Positions 1 to 7,986 of a DNA stretch of 14,012 nucleotides are shown one piece after another. Both the position numbers and the translations under genes were made by a program. Numbering within the stretch: the first letter of the stretch is position 1; every line of letters starts with the position of its first letter. The stretch covers positions 1-14,012 of the forward strand of contig DDFA01000066.1 in the NCBI GenBank assembly GCA_002336975.1. Reading direction: 5' to 3'. The stretch is from Phyllobacteriaceae bacterium UBA1940 (GTDB lineage: Bacteria; Pseudomonadota; Alphaproteobacteria; Rhizobiales; Rhizobiaceae). The notes under the pieces are model-generated. The model was not told the origin of the DNA and ran no database searches. It saw only the letters and a list, made by a program, of their open reading frames with translations.

Positions 1-2
1 CA

Positions 3-122
3 GTCCAACTTGAACAGTCAGACCCGGACACGGTCGGCCAGTTCCACGTCACCGAGGTGGTCGTCCCCTCGCGCACACGCCGTGGATACATCACCTTCGT
101 CAAGGTTCATCACCCCGCCTGA
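3..122 (+). CDS. 3' end of an unidentified gene (partial)
   Basis: An open frame enters from the left edge and stops with TGA at 120-122, giving the last 39 residues of a protein that ends in KVHHPA. About three quarters of its codons end in G or C, as expected if this frame is translated, and no other frame here looks better. The fragment is too short to assign to a family. It converges on the histidine kinase gene. It is also richer in GC than that gene, so it may not come from the same genome. The call is tentative. Confidence 0.35.
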   Translation, partial: VQLEQSDPDTVGQFHVTEVVVPSRTRRGYITFVKVHHPA

Positions 123-141
123 CCCCAAGTTGCAGAGCCTG

Positions 142-176
142 TTGGCCTCCTTGAAGTCGGCCGGTTTTCTGCTTTT
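142..176 (+). terminator. possible terminator after the partial left-edge gene
   Basis: TTGGCC at 142-147 can pair with GGCCGG at 159-164 (four G-C pairs plus two G-U pairs in RNA) across an 11-base loop. A T-rich run (TTTTCTGCTTTTT) follows immediately. The position between two converging genes fits a rho-independent terminator reading rightward, but the stem is short and the loop long. Confidence 0.3.
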
Positions 177-182
177 TATGAC

Positions 183-2003
183 CTATTTATCGCCGTAGGT
201 GGGATCAAGGTGCACGATATTTGTATCGATCGTTGGCGTTTTTGGGAGACGCAGCGTGAATATACTGCCCTTTTCGGGCTCAGACTCAACCGTAATATCC
301 CCCCCGTGGGCACGTGCCAGCTGGCGCGCCAAGAAAAGGCCAAGGCCACTCCCGCCTGATTCACGCGAAAGTGGGTTGTCGACACGAGTGAATTTATGGA
401 AAATCCTCTCAATATCATCCTTGTGCAACCCGACTCCACTATCCTTGACAGAGAGTAGCACATAGTCACTGTCTGACTTAATCGATAGATTGACCTTTGT
501 ACTTGGGTAAGAATACTTGATGGCATTGCTGACGAGGTTGTCGATCACCATCGAAACATAGCGCGAGTCGGCAATAATTGTGATCGGTTGCTTGCGCGAG
601 AATTGAAGCGTAATACCTTTCTCGGATGCGTGGTCGATATTGTCGTCGAGGGTCTTCTGGACAAATGCTGTAAGGTTCATCTCCCTCGGGTCAATTACCA
701 GCTGCCCGGCATCGAGCTTCGACACGTATAGAAGTTCGTTAATGATGTTGAGCTGTCGCTCATTGGTGTCATAGGCCTTATCGGCTAATGCTTTTTGCTC
801 TGGCGTGAGGTCGCCCACGATACCCATCTTCAGCATGCCGATATATTGTTTGACGGCACTGGCTGGCGTACGCAGTTGGTGTGACGCAAGAGCCAATAGC
901 TCGTCCTTTGTGCGCTGGACATCATTCTGGAGCGTACGTTGAATGCCATGGATGCGCTGGACAAAAAGCGCTAGCACAACACCAGAGAGCAGCAGGCTCA
1001 GTAGCCCGCCTGACACCAAAATAACAGTTGGTCCTTGACTACGCGACTGCAGCTGTTCGCGCGCCACATCTGTTGTCCATGTACGGCCAAATATCGAAGC
1101 AGAGTCAAGCGCATGATACTGATCGGCCGAACTGAGCACCTTTCGCTCGTTGCGGGCATAAAGAATCGGTGCCTTGTCTGGAGTTGTAGCCGTAGTGTCT
1201 TTTAGGAAGAGCCGCGATCGGACAAATCGCTCGCTATTGAGAGCTTGGTAGTCGTTGACCACATCGTACGGGTGCATGACAACGTAGGTATACCCGATTA
1301 GTTGTGCGCGTCTTTCCTCGACCGTATCTGGGATAACAGATGATCGATACACGGCCTGGTATATAAGCACTCCGTAGTTCGGTTCTTTTTTCTCGCTATC
1401 CTGCACGAGTACGAGTGGCGCTGACATCACTAATTTGCCAGTATCTCTCGCCTCTTCCATGGCACTGCGTCTCGTGCTGTTGCTGTACATATCGAACCCG
1501 ATTGCTTTTTGATTGTCCTCCGTGCGCGGCTCTAGGTACTGAATCGGTGCGTACATGTCCCGGTCACCTTCGGGATATATAGTCAACGGCGCATCGATAC
1601 TCGAGCCCATTTGTACACTACCACTTGCTGATTCGCGACTCACGACGGGTACATAGCCAATACCGATCAATGCAGAAAGTGTTTCATGAGACTGGGTACG
1701 CTCATAAAACGTTTTCCATTCATCTGCAGTTAGGTCAGGCTTGACCCCCAACAACGCAGCAGTTGCTTCGAGAAGCTGGCCGTAGGGCTTCATCGAGGTC
1801 TCCACATACGCACTCATACTGTCAGCCTGCTGTACGACGCCCTCTTTAAAATCGCTGTCATTCGTCTCGCGGGTCACAGCAGCATACATACCGGTTACCA
1901 CCAAACCAAAGAGCAGCACAATCACTGGCAGCACGATACTGCTGCGATTCATAAGCTTCAATTCGCTCTTAGTTTTGGGTGAAATAAAATCAGGGAGTGC
2001 CAT
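183..2003 (-). CDS. CHASE-domain membrane sensor histidine kinase
   Basis: The 606-residue protein is a hybrid of an extracellular sensor and a cytoplasmic kinase. One membrane segment lies at about residues 23-43, a CHASE-type sensing domain at about 70-300 (with the GFDMYSNSTRRSAMEEARD stretch at 169-187), and a second membrane segment at about 326-348. A HisKA dimerisation domain follows with the phosphate-accepting H375 in HQLRTP, then a HATPase domain with N-box N489/N493, G1 box DSGVG at 521-525 and G2 box GGSGLGLF at 550-557. It should autophosphorylate in response to a small external ligand and pass the phosphate to a response regulator, none of which is visible here. The base composition is far lower in GC than the DNA right of 2.25 kb, and the sequence resembles kinases of candidate-phyla bacteria such as Saccharibacteria (inference). 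AAGAGG lies only 2 bases before the ATG, so M18 at 1952 is an alternative start. Confidence 0.9.
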   Translation of the reverse strand: MALPDFISPKTKSELKLMNRSSIVLPVIVLLFGLVVTGMYAAVTRETNDSDFKEGVVQQADSMSAYVETSMKPYGQLLEATAALLGVKPDLTADEWKTFYERTQSHETLSALIGIGYVPVVSRESASGSVQMGSSIDAPLTIYPEGDRDMYAPIQYLEPRTEDNQKAIGFDMYSNSTRRSAMEEARDTGKLVMSAPLVLVQDSEKKEPNYGVLIYQAVYRSSVIPDTVEERRAQLIGYTYVVMHPYDVVNDYQALNSERFVRSRLFLKDTTATTPDKAPILYARNERKVLSSADQYHALDSASIFGRTWTTDVAREQLQSRSQGPTVILVSGGLLSLLLSGVVLALFVQRIHGIQRTLQNDVQRTKDELLALASHQLRTPASAVKQYIGMLKMGIVGDLTPEQKALADKAYDTNERQLNIINELLYVSKLDAGQLVIDPREMNLTAFVQKTLDDNIDHASEKGITLQFSRKQPITIIADSRYVSMVIDNLVSNAIKYSYPSTKVNLSIKSDSDYVLLSVKDSGVGLHKDDIERIFHKFTRVDNPLSRESGGSGLGLFLARQLARAHGGDITVESEPEKGSIFTLRLPKTPTIDTNIVHLDPTYGDK

Positions 2004-2026
2004 GGCCTCTTATTAGCTTTTCATTC

Positions 2027-2032
2027 ATTGTA
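2027..2032 (-). promoter_or_regulatory. possible -10 element of the histidine kinase promoter
   Basis: On the minus strand the hexamer TACAAT, preceded by GGG, stands 23 bases upstream of the kinase ATG. It would start transcription about 17 bases before that codon. I see no convincing -35 element at the usual distance, so this is a weak candidate. Confidence 0.3.
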
Positions 2033-2108
2033 CCCTAAATGAGGCGAGAAATGCGTGAAATATATTGCTATTTGCCCGCAGAGTACATGCCACCACTGGT
2101 ATTCTAAG

Positions 2109-2139
2109 CAATACACCTCCCGTATCGAGAGGTGTATTG
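2109..2139 (-). terminator. 11-bp perfect inverted repeat downstream of tuf
   Basis: CAATACACCTC (2109-2119) is exactly complementary to GAGGTGTATTG (2129-2139) across a 9-base loop, in which CG/CG can pair further. It lies 25 bases past the tuf stop codon and ahead of the kinase gene, which is where a tuf terminator belongs. There is no long U run on either side, so it may act as a weak or factor-assisted terminator or as an RNA-stabilising hairpin. Its composition matches the left, low-GC piece of the window. Confidence 0.55.
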
Positions 2140-2143
2140 GGCT

Positions 2144-2163
2144 AAATAGTATCGAGTGAGGTA

Positions 2164-2169
<6 letters not shown>
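2144..2169 (-). repeat. 8-bp inverted repeat overlapping the tuf stop codon
   Basis: AAATAGTA (2144-2151) and TACTATTT (2162-2169) form a perfect 8-bp stem with a 10-base loop. The TAG stop of tuf (2164-2166) lies inside one arm. With the stronger repeat at 2109-2139 it makes two consecutive hairpins at the end of the tuf transcript. It may be part of the terminator or chance in AT-rich DNA. Confidence 0.35.
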
Positions 2170-3233
<1,064 letters not shown>

Positions 3234-3548
3234 CTCAACTTTCCTCGGCGACTTCTAGGGAGTTCGTTACGGATGCGGGCGATTAGCTTCTCAGCGCCGA
3301 AAAGACAAGTCCCTTCGACCGGCCGGATTTCGCGCCCGCTGGATCGATGCACATATGGATAGCGGCGGCGATTTCGACAAGGTCCGGCGACGAAACAGCC
3401 ATGGCCCTTCAAATGCTGCGCAATTGTCGGCGAATTTCTCAACATTCCGGTTACCATAAACGGATTGGTAAGGTCGGCTGACTAGCTTCACGGTCGACGA
3501 GCGCTGTTTGCGCCGCGTCAGACATTTGAGTGAAGCATAGGTGTTGTA
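3234..3548. promoter_or_regulatory. divergent control region between tuf and the carboxypeptidase gene
   Basis: This 315-bp stretch holds no convincing gene; its open frames are short and have no family features. It must hold the tuf promoter (leftward) and the carboxypeptidase promoter (rightward), but I cannot place clear -35/-10 pairs. The one structured element is a perfect 6-bp inverted repeat, TTACCA (3451-3456) and TGGTAA (3466-3471), separated by 9 bases and about 80 bp before the carboxypeptidase start. It could be an operator for a dimeric regulator. I found no tRNA here. Confidence 0.4.
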
Positions 3549-4859
3549 GTGCGTATCGTGTCAGCCAGCGTTTTCGGCTTTCTGCGCCGTCCAGTCCATA
3601 CAGTCATGGCGTTAGCGCTGGCGGCGGCCGTTGTGGCGGCGCCGTCAGCTGCGCTCGCGGCGAAGGGCGCCGCGATCGTCATCGACGCGACGACTGGAAA
3701 GACGCTCTATTCGTCCAACGCCGACGAGCCGCGCTATCCGGCCTCGCTCACCAAAATGATGACGCTCTATATGGTGTTCGAGGCGATGAACGCCGGCCGC
3801 ATCGGCAAGAACACGCCGGTTCCCTATTCGCGCTACGCCGCGTCGCGCCCGCCAACCAAGCTCGGAGTTCGCGCCGGCGGTTCGGTCTCGGTGGAGACCG
3901 CGATCCTGTCGCTGGTGACGCGCTCGGCGAATGATTCCGCCGCAGCCCTTGGCGAGATGATCGGCGGCAGCGAAGAAAATTTTGCGAGAATGATGACCGC
4001 AAAGGCGCAGCGCCTGGGCATGCGCTCGACGACATTCCGCAACGCGTCCGGCCTGCCCGACCCGCGCCAGGTGACGACCGCCCGCGACATGGCGCTGCTC
4101 GGCATGTCGCTGCGCGAGCATTTTCCCAAATATTACGGCTATTTCGGCGTTCAGTCGTTCACGCACGGCCGCACCCGGATCGCCAACCACAACAAGCTGC
4201 TCGGCCGCGTCAAGGGCGTCGACGGCATCAAGACCGGCTACACCCGCGCCTCGGGGTTCAACCTGGTGTCGTCGGTGAAGGACGGCAACCGCATGCTGGT
4301 CGCCGTCGTCATGGGCGGCACGTCGGGCCGCGCCCGCGACGCGCAGATGACCAAGCTGATCGCCGCCTATCTGCCCAAGGCAAGGGGACGCGGCGACAAT
4401 CCGCTGATCGCCGATCGCGGCGCGGTCACCCAGCAAAATGTCGCCAGGGCCGAGGCGATCGAGCCGGCCTCGCCGGTGGTCGCCGCGCTGGTGCCGGTTC
4501 CCCGCCCGTCGCGCAAGCTCGCCGCCGAGGCCAAGCCCGAACCTGCCATCGCCGCCGCGATCGAGCAGCCAAAAGTCGAGACCGACCCGGTCAAGACCGC
4601 TTCGGTGTCGCGCTCCGGCTGGGTGATCCAGGTCGGCTCGGTCGGGTCGGAACGCGACGCCCGCGCCCTGCTCGACAAGACCAGCGACCGCGCCAGCGGC
4701 CTGCTGGCGTCGGCAGAACCGTTCACCGAAGAATTCGTCAAGGGCGGCGCCACCTATATCCGCGCCCGGTTCGGCGGCTTCTCCTCGCAGCAGCAGGCGA
4801 CCAGCACCTGCGCCGCGCTGAAGAAGCGTTCGATCCAGTGCTACGCCGTGCAGCAGTGA
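3549..4859 (+). CDS. D-alanyl-D-alanine carboxypeptidase (PBP5 type) with C-terminal SPOR domain
   Basis: The 436-residue exported enzyme trims the terminal D-Ala from peptidoglycan stem peptides in the periplasm. A signal peptide covers about residues 1-37 (cut after ALA, before AKGAA). The penicillin-binding catalytic domain has all three motifs: S66-L-T-K69 with the nucleophilic serine, S126-A-N128, and K228-T-G230. A proline/alanine-rich linker at about 295-355 leads to a SPOR domain at about 356-434 (WVIQVGSVGSERDARALL), which binds denuded glycan strands at the division site. The SPOR tail is common in Rhizobiales members of the family and points to a role at the septum. The start is GTG with little upstream ribosome-site signal. 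The in-frame ATG at 3606 is too late, because it would remove much of the signal peptide. The gene is divergent from tuf and converges on the DnaJ-domain gene. Confidence 0.93.
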   Translation: MRIVSASVFGFLRRPVHTVMALALAAAVVAAPSAALAAKGAAIVIDATTGKTLYSSNADEPRYPASLTKMMTLYMVFEAMNAGRIGKNTPVPYSRYAASRPPTKLGVRAGGSVSVETAILSLVTRSANDSAAALGEMIGGSEENFARMMTAKAQRLGMRSTTFRNASGLPDPRQVTTARDMALLGMSLREHFPKYYGYFGVQSFTHGRTRIANHNKLLGRVKGVDGIKTGYTRASGFNLVSSVKDGNRMLVAVVMGGTSGRARDAQMTKLIAAYLPKARGRGDNPLIADRGAVTQQNVARAEAIEPASPVVAALVPVPRPSRKLAAEAKPEPAIAAAIEQPKVETDPVKTASVSRSGWVIQVGSVGSERDARALLDKTSDRASGLLASAEPFTEEFVKGGATYIRARFGGFSSQQQATSTCAALKKRSIQCYAVQQ

Positions 4860-4868
4860 CGCTGTGAC

Positions 4869-4898
4869 AACTCCGGTTAGTGTCGTGTCGAAGGAGTT
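4869..4898. terminator. possible bidirectional terminator between converging genes
   Basis: AACTCC (4869-4874) and GGAGTT (4893-4898) form a 6-bp stem with an 18-base loop in the short gap after the carboxypeptidase stop and just before the end of the DnaJ-domain gene. There is no T run on either side. The position is right but the structure is weak. Confidence 0.25.
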
Positions 4899-4899
4899 C

Positions 4900-5595
4900 C
4901 TACCCGTGCAAAGAGAGCAGAAGGTCCTTGGCTTCGTTGATCCGCGCAGCAAGGAAAGAGGTGCCGCCGAGGTCGGGGTGCAGGCGCTGCATAAGGCGGC
5001 GATGCGCCTTTCGGATGTCGGCCGCTCCGGCGCCCGGCTCAAGACCAAGGATCTGATAGGCTTCCTTCTCAGTCATGGAGCCAGAAGCTGGCGCGCCAGC
5101 CTGCCCGCCGCCAATGTCCGCGTCAGCGTCCTGTCGCCAGGCGGGAAAGCGGCCGTCAAGATACGTCTCCAATAGCTGAAGGCTTTCCGCGTCCAGCGCC
5201 AGGTCGGCGCGCAACGCCATCAGCTCGGCCTGCGTCATCTGGCCAAGCACCCTGCCCTCGAGCCTGCCGGCCAGCACAACTCCCTCAAGAGCGCCGGTGT
5301 CATGGTCGAGTTCCATCTCAAGCGCCGCCGACCGCACGGTTGAACGGCTTCCCTTCGACGGCGTGGCGGCGATGCGCCGGCGCGCGGCGAACAACAGCGA
5401 CAGGCCGCCGGCGATCAGCAGGCCGCCAAGCTGGCCGCGCCCGACCAGCAACAGCGCGACCCCGGCCACGATCATCAGCGCGGGACCGGCGACGCGCAGC
5501 CCGTTGGCGAGCCGCGCCGCATCGGCGCGCAGCAACGCCCAGCCGGCAAGCCAGGCGAGCGCGGCGATCCCGATCAGGGCGAACAGCATTCTCAA
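4900..5595 (-). CDS. membrane-anchored DnaJ-domain protein
   Basis: The 231-residue protein begins with two or three hydrophobic segments (about residues 2-22, 36-52 and 56-70). A charged central part of unknown fold follows (about 85-155), and a C-terminal J domain (about 174-231) contains the essential HPD at 206-208 in LMQRLHPDLGGT. The J domain should stimulate the ATPase of a DnaK-type chaperone at the inner face of the membrane. A membrane anchor plus a C-terminal J domain recalls the Tim14/Pam18 layout, but no client is known to me. The TTG start at 5595 has GAGGAG 9 bases upstream; an ATG two codons later is possible. It begins 3 bases after the VWA gene stops, so the two are almost certainly cotranscribed. 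Confidence 0.85.
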   Translation of the reverse strand: MRMLFALIGIAALAWLAGWALLRADAARLANGLRVAGPALMIVAGVALLLVGRGQLGGLLIAGGLSLLFAARRRIAATPSKGSRSTVRSAALEMELDHDTGALEGVVLAGRLEGRVLGQMTQAELMALRADLALDAESLQLLETYLDGRFPAWRQDADADIGGGQAGAPASGSMTEKEAYQILGLEPGAGAADIRKAHRRLMQRLHPDLGGTSFLAARINEAKDLLLSLHG

Positions 5596-5598
5596 ATG

Positions 5599-6330
5599 TC
5601 AGCTCTCCTCGCCGCGCAGCCGGCCGATCAGCAGCCGGTCGCTCTGGGCGCCCCGGCTTTCAAGCGCCTTGACGCCGCCGGTGGCGAAGATCGCGATCGA
5701 GGCCAGAAGTCGCGCCAAAATGTCGGCCGACGAGCGGTCGAAGCGGAACCAGGCGCCTTTGGACAGACGCGCGATCGACTTGAACGCGGCCTCGGCCGCA
5801 CCGTCATGGCCTTCCTGAAAGACGAAGACCGGCACGCCGCGCACTCCGAGCTCGCCGGCCTGGGCGGCGAGAATGTCGATGTTCTCCTCCATCGCATCGC
5901 CGATATAGACAAGCGCATGGACGCGGCCGGCGGCGTTTTCCTTCAAGGCGTGAGCCAGAACCTTGCCGATCTGGGTGACGCCCGCCTGACACACGATCCT
6001 GACCATCAGCGATTTCAGCTCGGCGGAACTGTCGACGAAACGTGACGAGCGGCATTCGCCAAAGCCGCGAAAATAGGCCAGCTGGACGTCGAGCCGGCCC
6101 GAACGCGCCGCCGCGTCGAACATCTCGCCCTGAAGATCGCAGGCCAGGTCCCAGGTCGGCTGCCGGCTCATGGTCGCGTCGAGCGCCAGGATCAGGCGTC
6201 CGTGGCCCGCATCGCGACCCGTCGCGACGGCGCGGGCATGGCGCACGAAGGCGTCGATCTCGGCCCGTCCGGACCGTGTTTCAGACTTTGTCTGTGTCCC
6301 GGCCGGAACCGGCCGCTTCTCCTTGCTCAT
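5599..6330 (-). CDS. VWA-domain protein of unknown function
   Basis: The 243-residue protein has no signal peptide or membrane segment, so it is probably cytoplasmic. From about residue 45 it shows a von Willebrand factor A fold: the metal-binding (MIDAS) loop appears as DATMS (D51, T53, S55), with T119 in QAGVTQIGK and D145 in YIGDAMEEN as the other expected ligands. The first motif is DxTxS rather than the usual DxSxS, which still could bind metal. VWA domains mediate metal-dependent protein contacts, and the partner here is unknown. A TTG two codons upstream (6336) is an alternative start; GGAG abuts the ATG directly. The gene lies 57 bp after mipZ and 3 bp before the DnaJ-domain gene on the same strand. 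That suggests the VWA and J-domain proteins work together (inference). Confidence 0.8.
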   Translation of the reverse strand: MSKEKRPVPAGTQTKSETRSGRAEIDAFVRHARAVATGRDAGHGRLILALDATMSRQPTWDLACDLQGEMFDAAARSGRLDVQLAYFRGFGECRSSRFVDSSAELKSLMVRIVCQAGVTQIGKVLAHALKENAAGRVHALVYIGDAMEENIDILAAQAGELGVRGVPVFVFQEGHDGAAEAAFKSIARLSKGAWFRFDRSSADILARLLASIAIFATGGVKALESRGAQSDRLLIGRLRGEES

Positions 6331-6387
6331 CTCCAAAACATGTGGCGAGCGCGGCGGCGTTGCAAGTGCGGCGAAGCGCGTCGGCGC

Positions 6388-7323
6388 TCAGTTGGCGAAA
6401 ATGTCGGGCATGGCGATCGGCTGGTCGATCGACTGGGCGTAGCGTTGCCGCGCCTCGGCCCGCTTGCGGCCGACCTCGTCGATCGGCAGCCTCAGCGCCG
6501 CCAGCAATTGCCGGATCTCCTGCCGGGCGGCGAGATGCGACAGCGTCGGACGCGAACCGAGCACATGTTCCTCGAAATCATCCAGCGCGGTCAGGCCGAT
6601 CGGGAAGAACTCGCGGAAGATGACGCGCTCGGAAATGCCGTCGGCGATGCGGAAGCCGAGCTGCATCGACAGGTTGCGCAGGCACGACGCCACCTTCTGC
6701 TCATTGCGCGAGGTGATGTTGGACATGCGGTTGCGCACCACGATCCAGTCGAGGATCTGGTTGTCGGTCTGCCGCCGCTCGCGCCGCGCATCGCGCACCG
6801 AGAGCGCATATTGCGACATTTCCAGCACCTCGAAAGAAACCGGATCGACGCGGCCGAGCACGTCGAAATCGATAAAACTGTCGTTCATCGGCGTCACCAG
6901 CGTGTCGGCAATCCGATGCGCCAGACGGCTCAGGAAGGTGTCGGAGCCGGGCGTGTCGATGACGACGAACTCATGCGTCTGCTCGACCGCCGCCAGGCCG
7001 TCGGTCAGCGCCCGGAACTCCTCGCTTTCGGCGTCGGTGATGGTTTCCTTGCGCGCCGGCGGCACGTGGAAATGGTCGGGAACCGGCAGCGAGATGCGCG
7101 ACGCGCGCGCCCAGCGCCTGCGGTTCTCGATATAGCGGGTCAACGACAGCTGCCGCCCGTCGAGATCGACGGTCGCGACAGAATAGCCCGACTTCAACAG
7201 CGCGACCGCAAGATGCATGGCGGTCGTCGACTTGCCGGACCCGCCTTTTTCATTGCCGACCGCAATAACGTGCGCGGCCCCGCTGCTTCGGCCCGACCGA
7301 GGCTGTTTCCCCGATACAAACAT
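6388..7323 (-). CDS. mipZ: cell-division site-selecting ATPase MipZ (ParA family)
   Basis: The 311-residue protein is a ParA/MinD-type ATPase. It begins its fold with HVIAVGNEKGGSGKSTTAMH, where the deviant Walker A loop (K26 to T33) carries the signature lysine. VATVDLDGRQ, VVIDTPGSD (Walker B region) and TPMNDSFIDFD follow, and the C-terminal LAARQEIRQLL stretch closely matches Caulobacter MipZ. In alphaproteobacteria MipZ forms a gradient from the ParB-bound origin region and blocks FtsZ assembly away from mid-cell. I chose the ATG at 7323: GGAG and GGTGGG lie upstream, and the 19 codons before it look untranslated and lie outside the family. The gene probably heads an operon with the VWA and DnaJ-domain genes. 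Confidence 0.9.
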   Translation of the reverse strand: MFVSGKQPRSGRSSGAAHVIAVGNEKGGSGKSTTAMHLAVALLKSGYSVATVDLDGRQLSLTRYIENRRRWARASRISLPVPDHFHVPPARKETITDAESEEFRALTDGLAAVEQTHEFVVIDTPGSDTFLSRLAHRIADTLVTPMNDSFIDFDVLGRVDPVSFEVLEMSQYALSVRDARRERRQTDNQILDWIVVRNRMSNITSRNEQKVASCLRNLSMQLGFRIADGISERVIFREFFPIGLTALDDFEEHVLGSRPTLSHLAARQEIRQLLAALRLPIDEVGRKRAEARQRYAQSIDQPIAMPDIFAN

Positions 7324-7444
7324 GGCCCACCAATACTCCACACCCGGAAACAGAATGCACCCGGAACCGGAGAAATTCAATGAACCGGCGAGAAAAAGCC
7401 GCTGTCGCGCCGGGTTAAGTGCCGGCGTGGTAAAGCAAATCGGT

Positions 7445-7464
7445 AAACCGCGCCGGACGCGCGG
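7445..7464 (-). terminator. probable terminator of the DUF1489 gene
   Basis: On the minus strand, 15 bases past the DUF1489 stop, CCGCGC and GCGCGG (arms 7459-7464 and 7448-7453) form a six-base all-GC stem with a 5-base loop, followed by TTT. The U run is short, so termination may be partial. It would separate the DUF1489 transcript from mipZ, whose promoter should lie in 7324-7445. Confidence 0.4.
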
Positions 7465-7478
7465 CCGCGGCGCGCCGG

Positions 7479-7916
7479 CTACAGCAATCCCAGGTTGGCC
7501 AGTTCAACCCTCAGTTCAGCGGGCAATGCCTGCCAGCCGCCCGAACCGGCGTCCAGATCGATCGGGGCGTCGGCCTGCGGCAGGTAGCGCCAGCCCTGAA
7601 AAGCGCGGCGCGGCTGCCAGCGCGTGCGCACCACAACAGGGTCGAGCACCAGCCGGCAGCGCGAAATGCCGTCGGCGTCGACAAACGGCCTGATCTCGGT
7701 CAGCCGCTGGCGGCACTGCACATTGCCCTTGATGACCCAGTAGAGGGAACCGCCGGCGGTCAGTTCGGCTGCACGGGTCGGAACCATGCGGGTGGTGTGG
7801 AACTGTTCGGCCGGCAGGCCCCTGGCGCGCGCTTCCGACCGCCGTTCGGCGATCCACGCTTCGAGATCCTCGACGCTTTCCGCGCCGACGCACAGTTTGA
7901 GCAGGTTGAGCGACAT
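7479..7916 (-). CDS. DUF1489 family protein
   Basis: The 145-residue soluble protein begins MSLNLLKLCVGAESVEDLEAW and matches my recollection of DUF1489, a family of unknown function found widely in Rhizobiales and their relatives. The core WVIKGNVQCRQRLTEIRPF and the run RCRLVLDPVVVRTRWQPRR followed by AFQGWRYLP look like conserved family features, but no catalytic motif is evident. A second ATG two codons upstream (7922) is possible. It lies 70 bp downstream of sdaA on the same strand and may share its transcript. I assign no biochemical role. Confidence 0.8.
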   Translation of the reverse strand: MSLNLLKLCVGAESVEDLEAWIAERRSEARARGLPAEQFHTTRMVPTRAAELTAGGSLYWVIKGNVQCRQRLTEIRPFVDADGISRCRLVLDPVVVRTRWQPRRAFQGWRYLPQADAPIDLDAGSGGWQALPAELRVELANLGLL

Positions 7917-7986
7917 GGCCAAGAGCTAGGCCTGAAGGCGAAGTTGGTCAACGCGCAGCGACGTTGTCCACAGGCCGAGCCCTCGA

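Noticed and set aside
3645..5048. Long open frame (467 codons) on the minus strand opposite the carboxypeptidase gene
   Set aside because: It is rich in Arg, Gly, Ala and His with no domain, and lies antisense to a gene with all three penicillin-binding motifs. GC-rich coding DNA commonly leaves such mirror frames.
4864..5175. Plus-strand open frame after the carboxypeptidase that might be a small gene
   Set aside because: It overlaps the J domain (with HPD) on the opposite strand, and its sequence matches no family.
6202..7383. Plus-strand open frame of 393 codons opposite mipZ
   Set aside because: It is a mirror frame of a clearly identified ParA-family gene and has low-complexity Arg/His-rich content.
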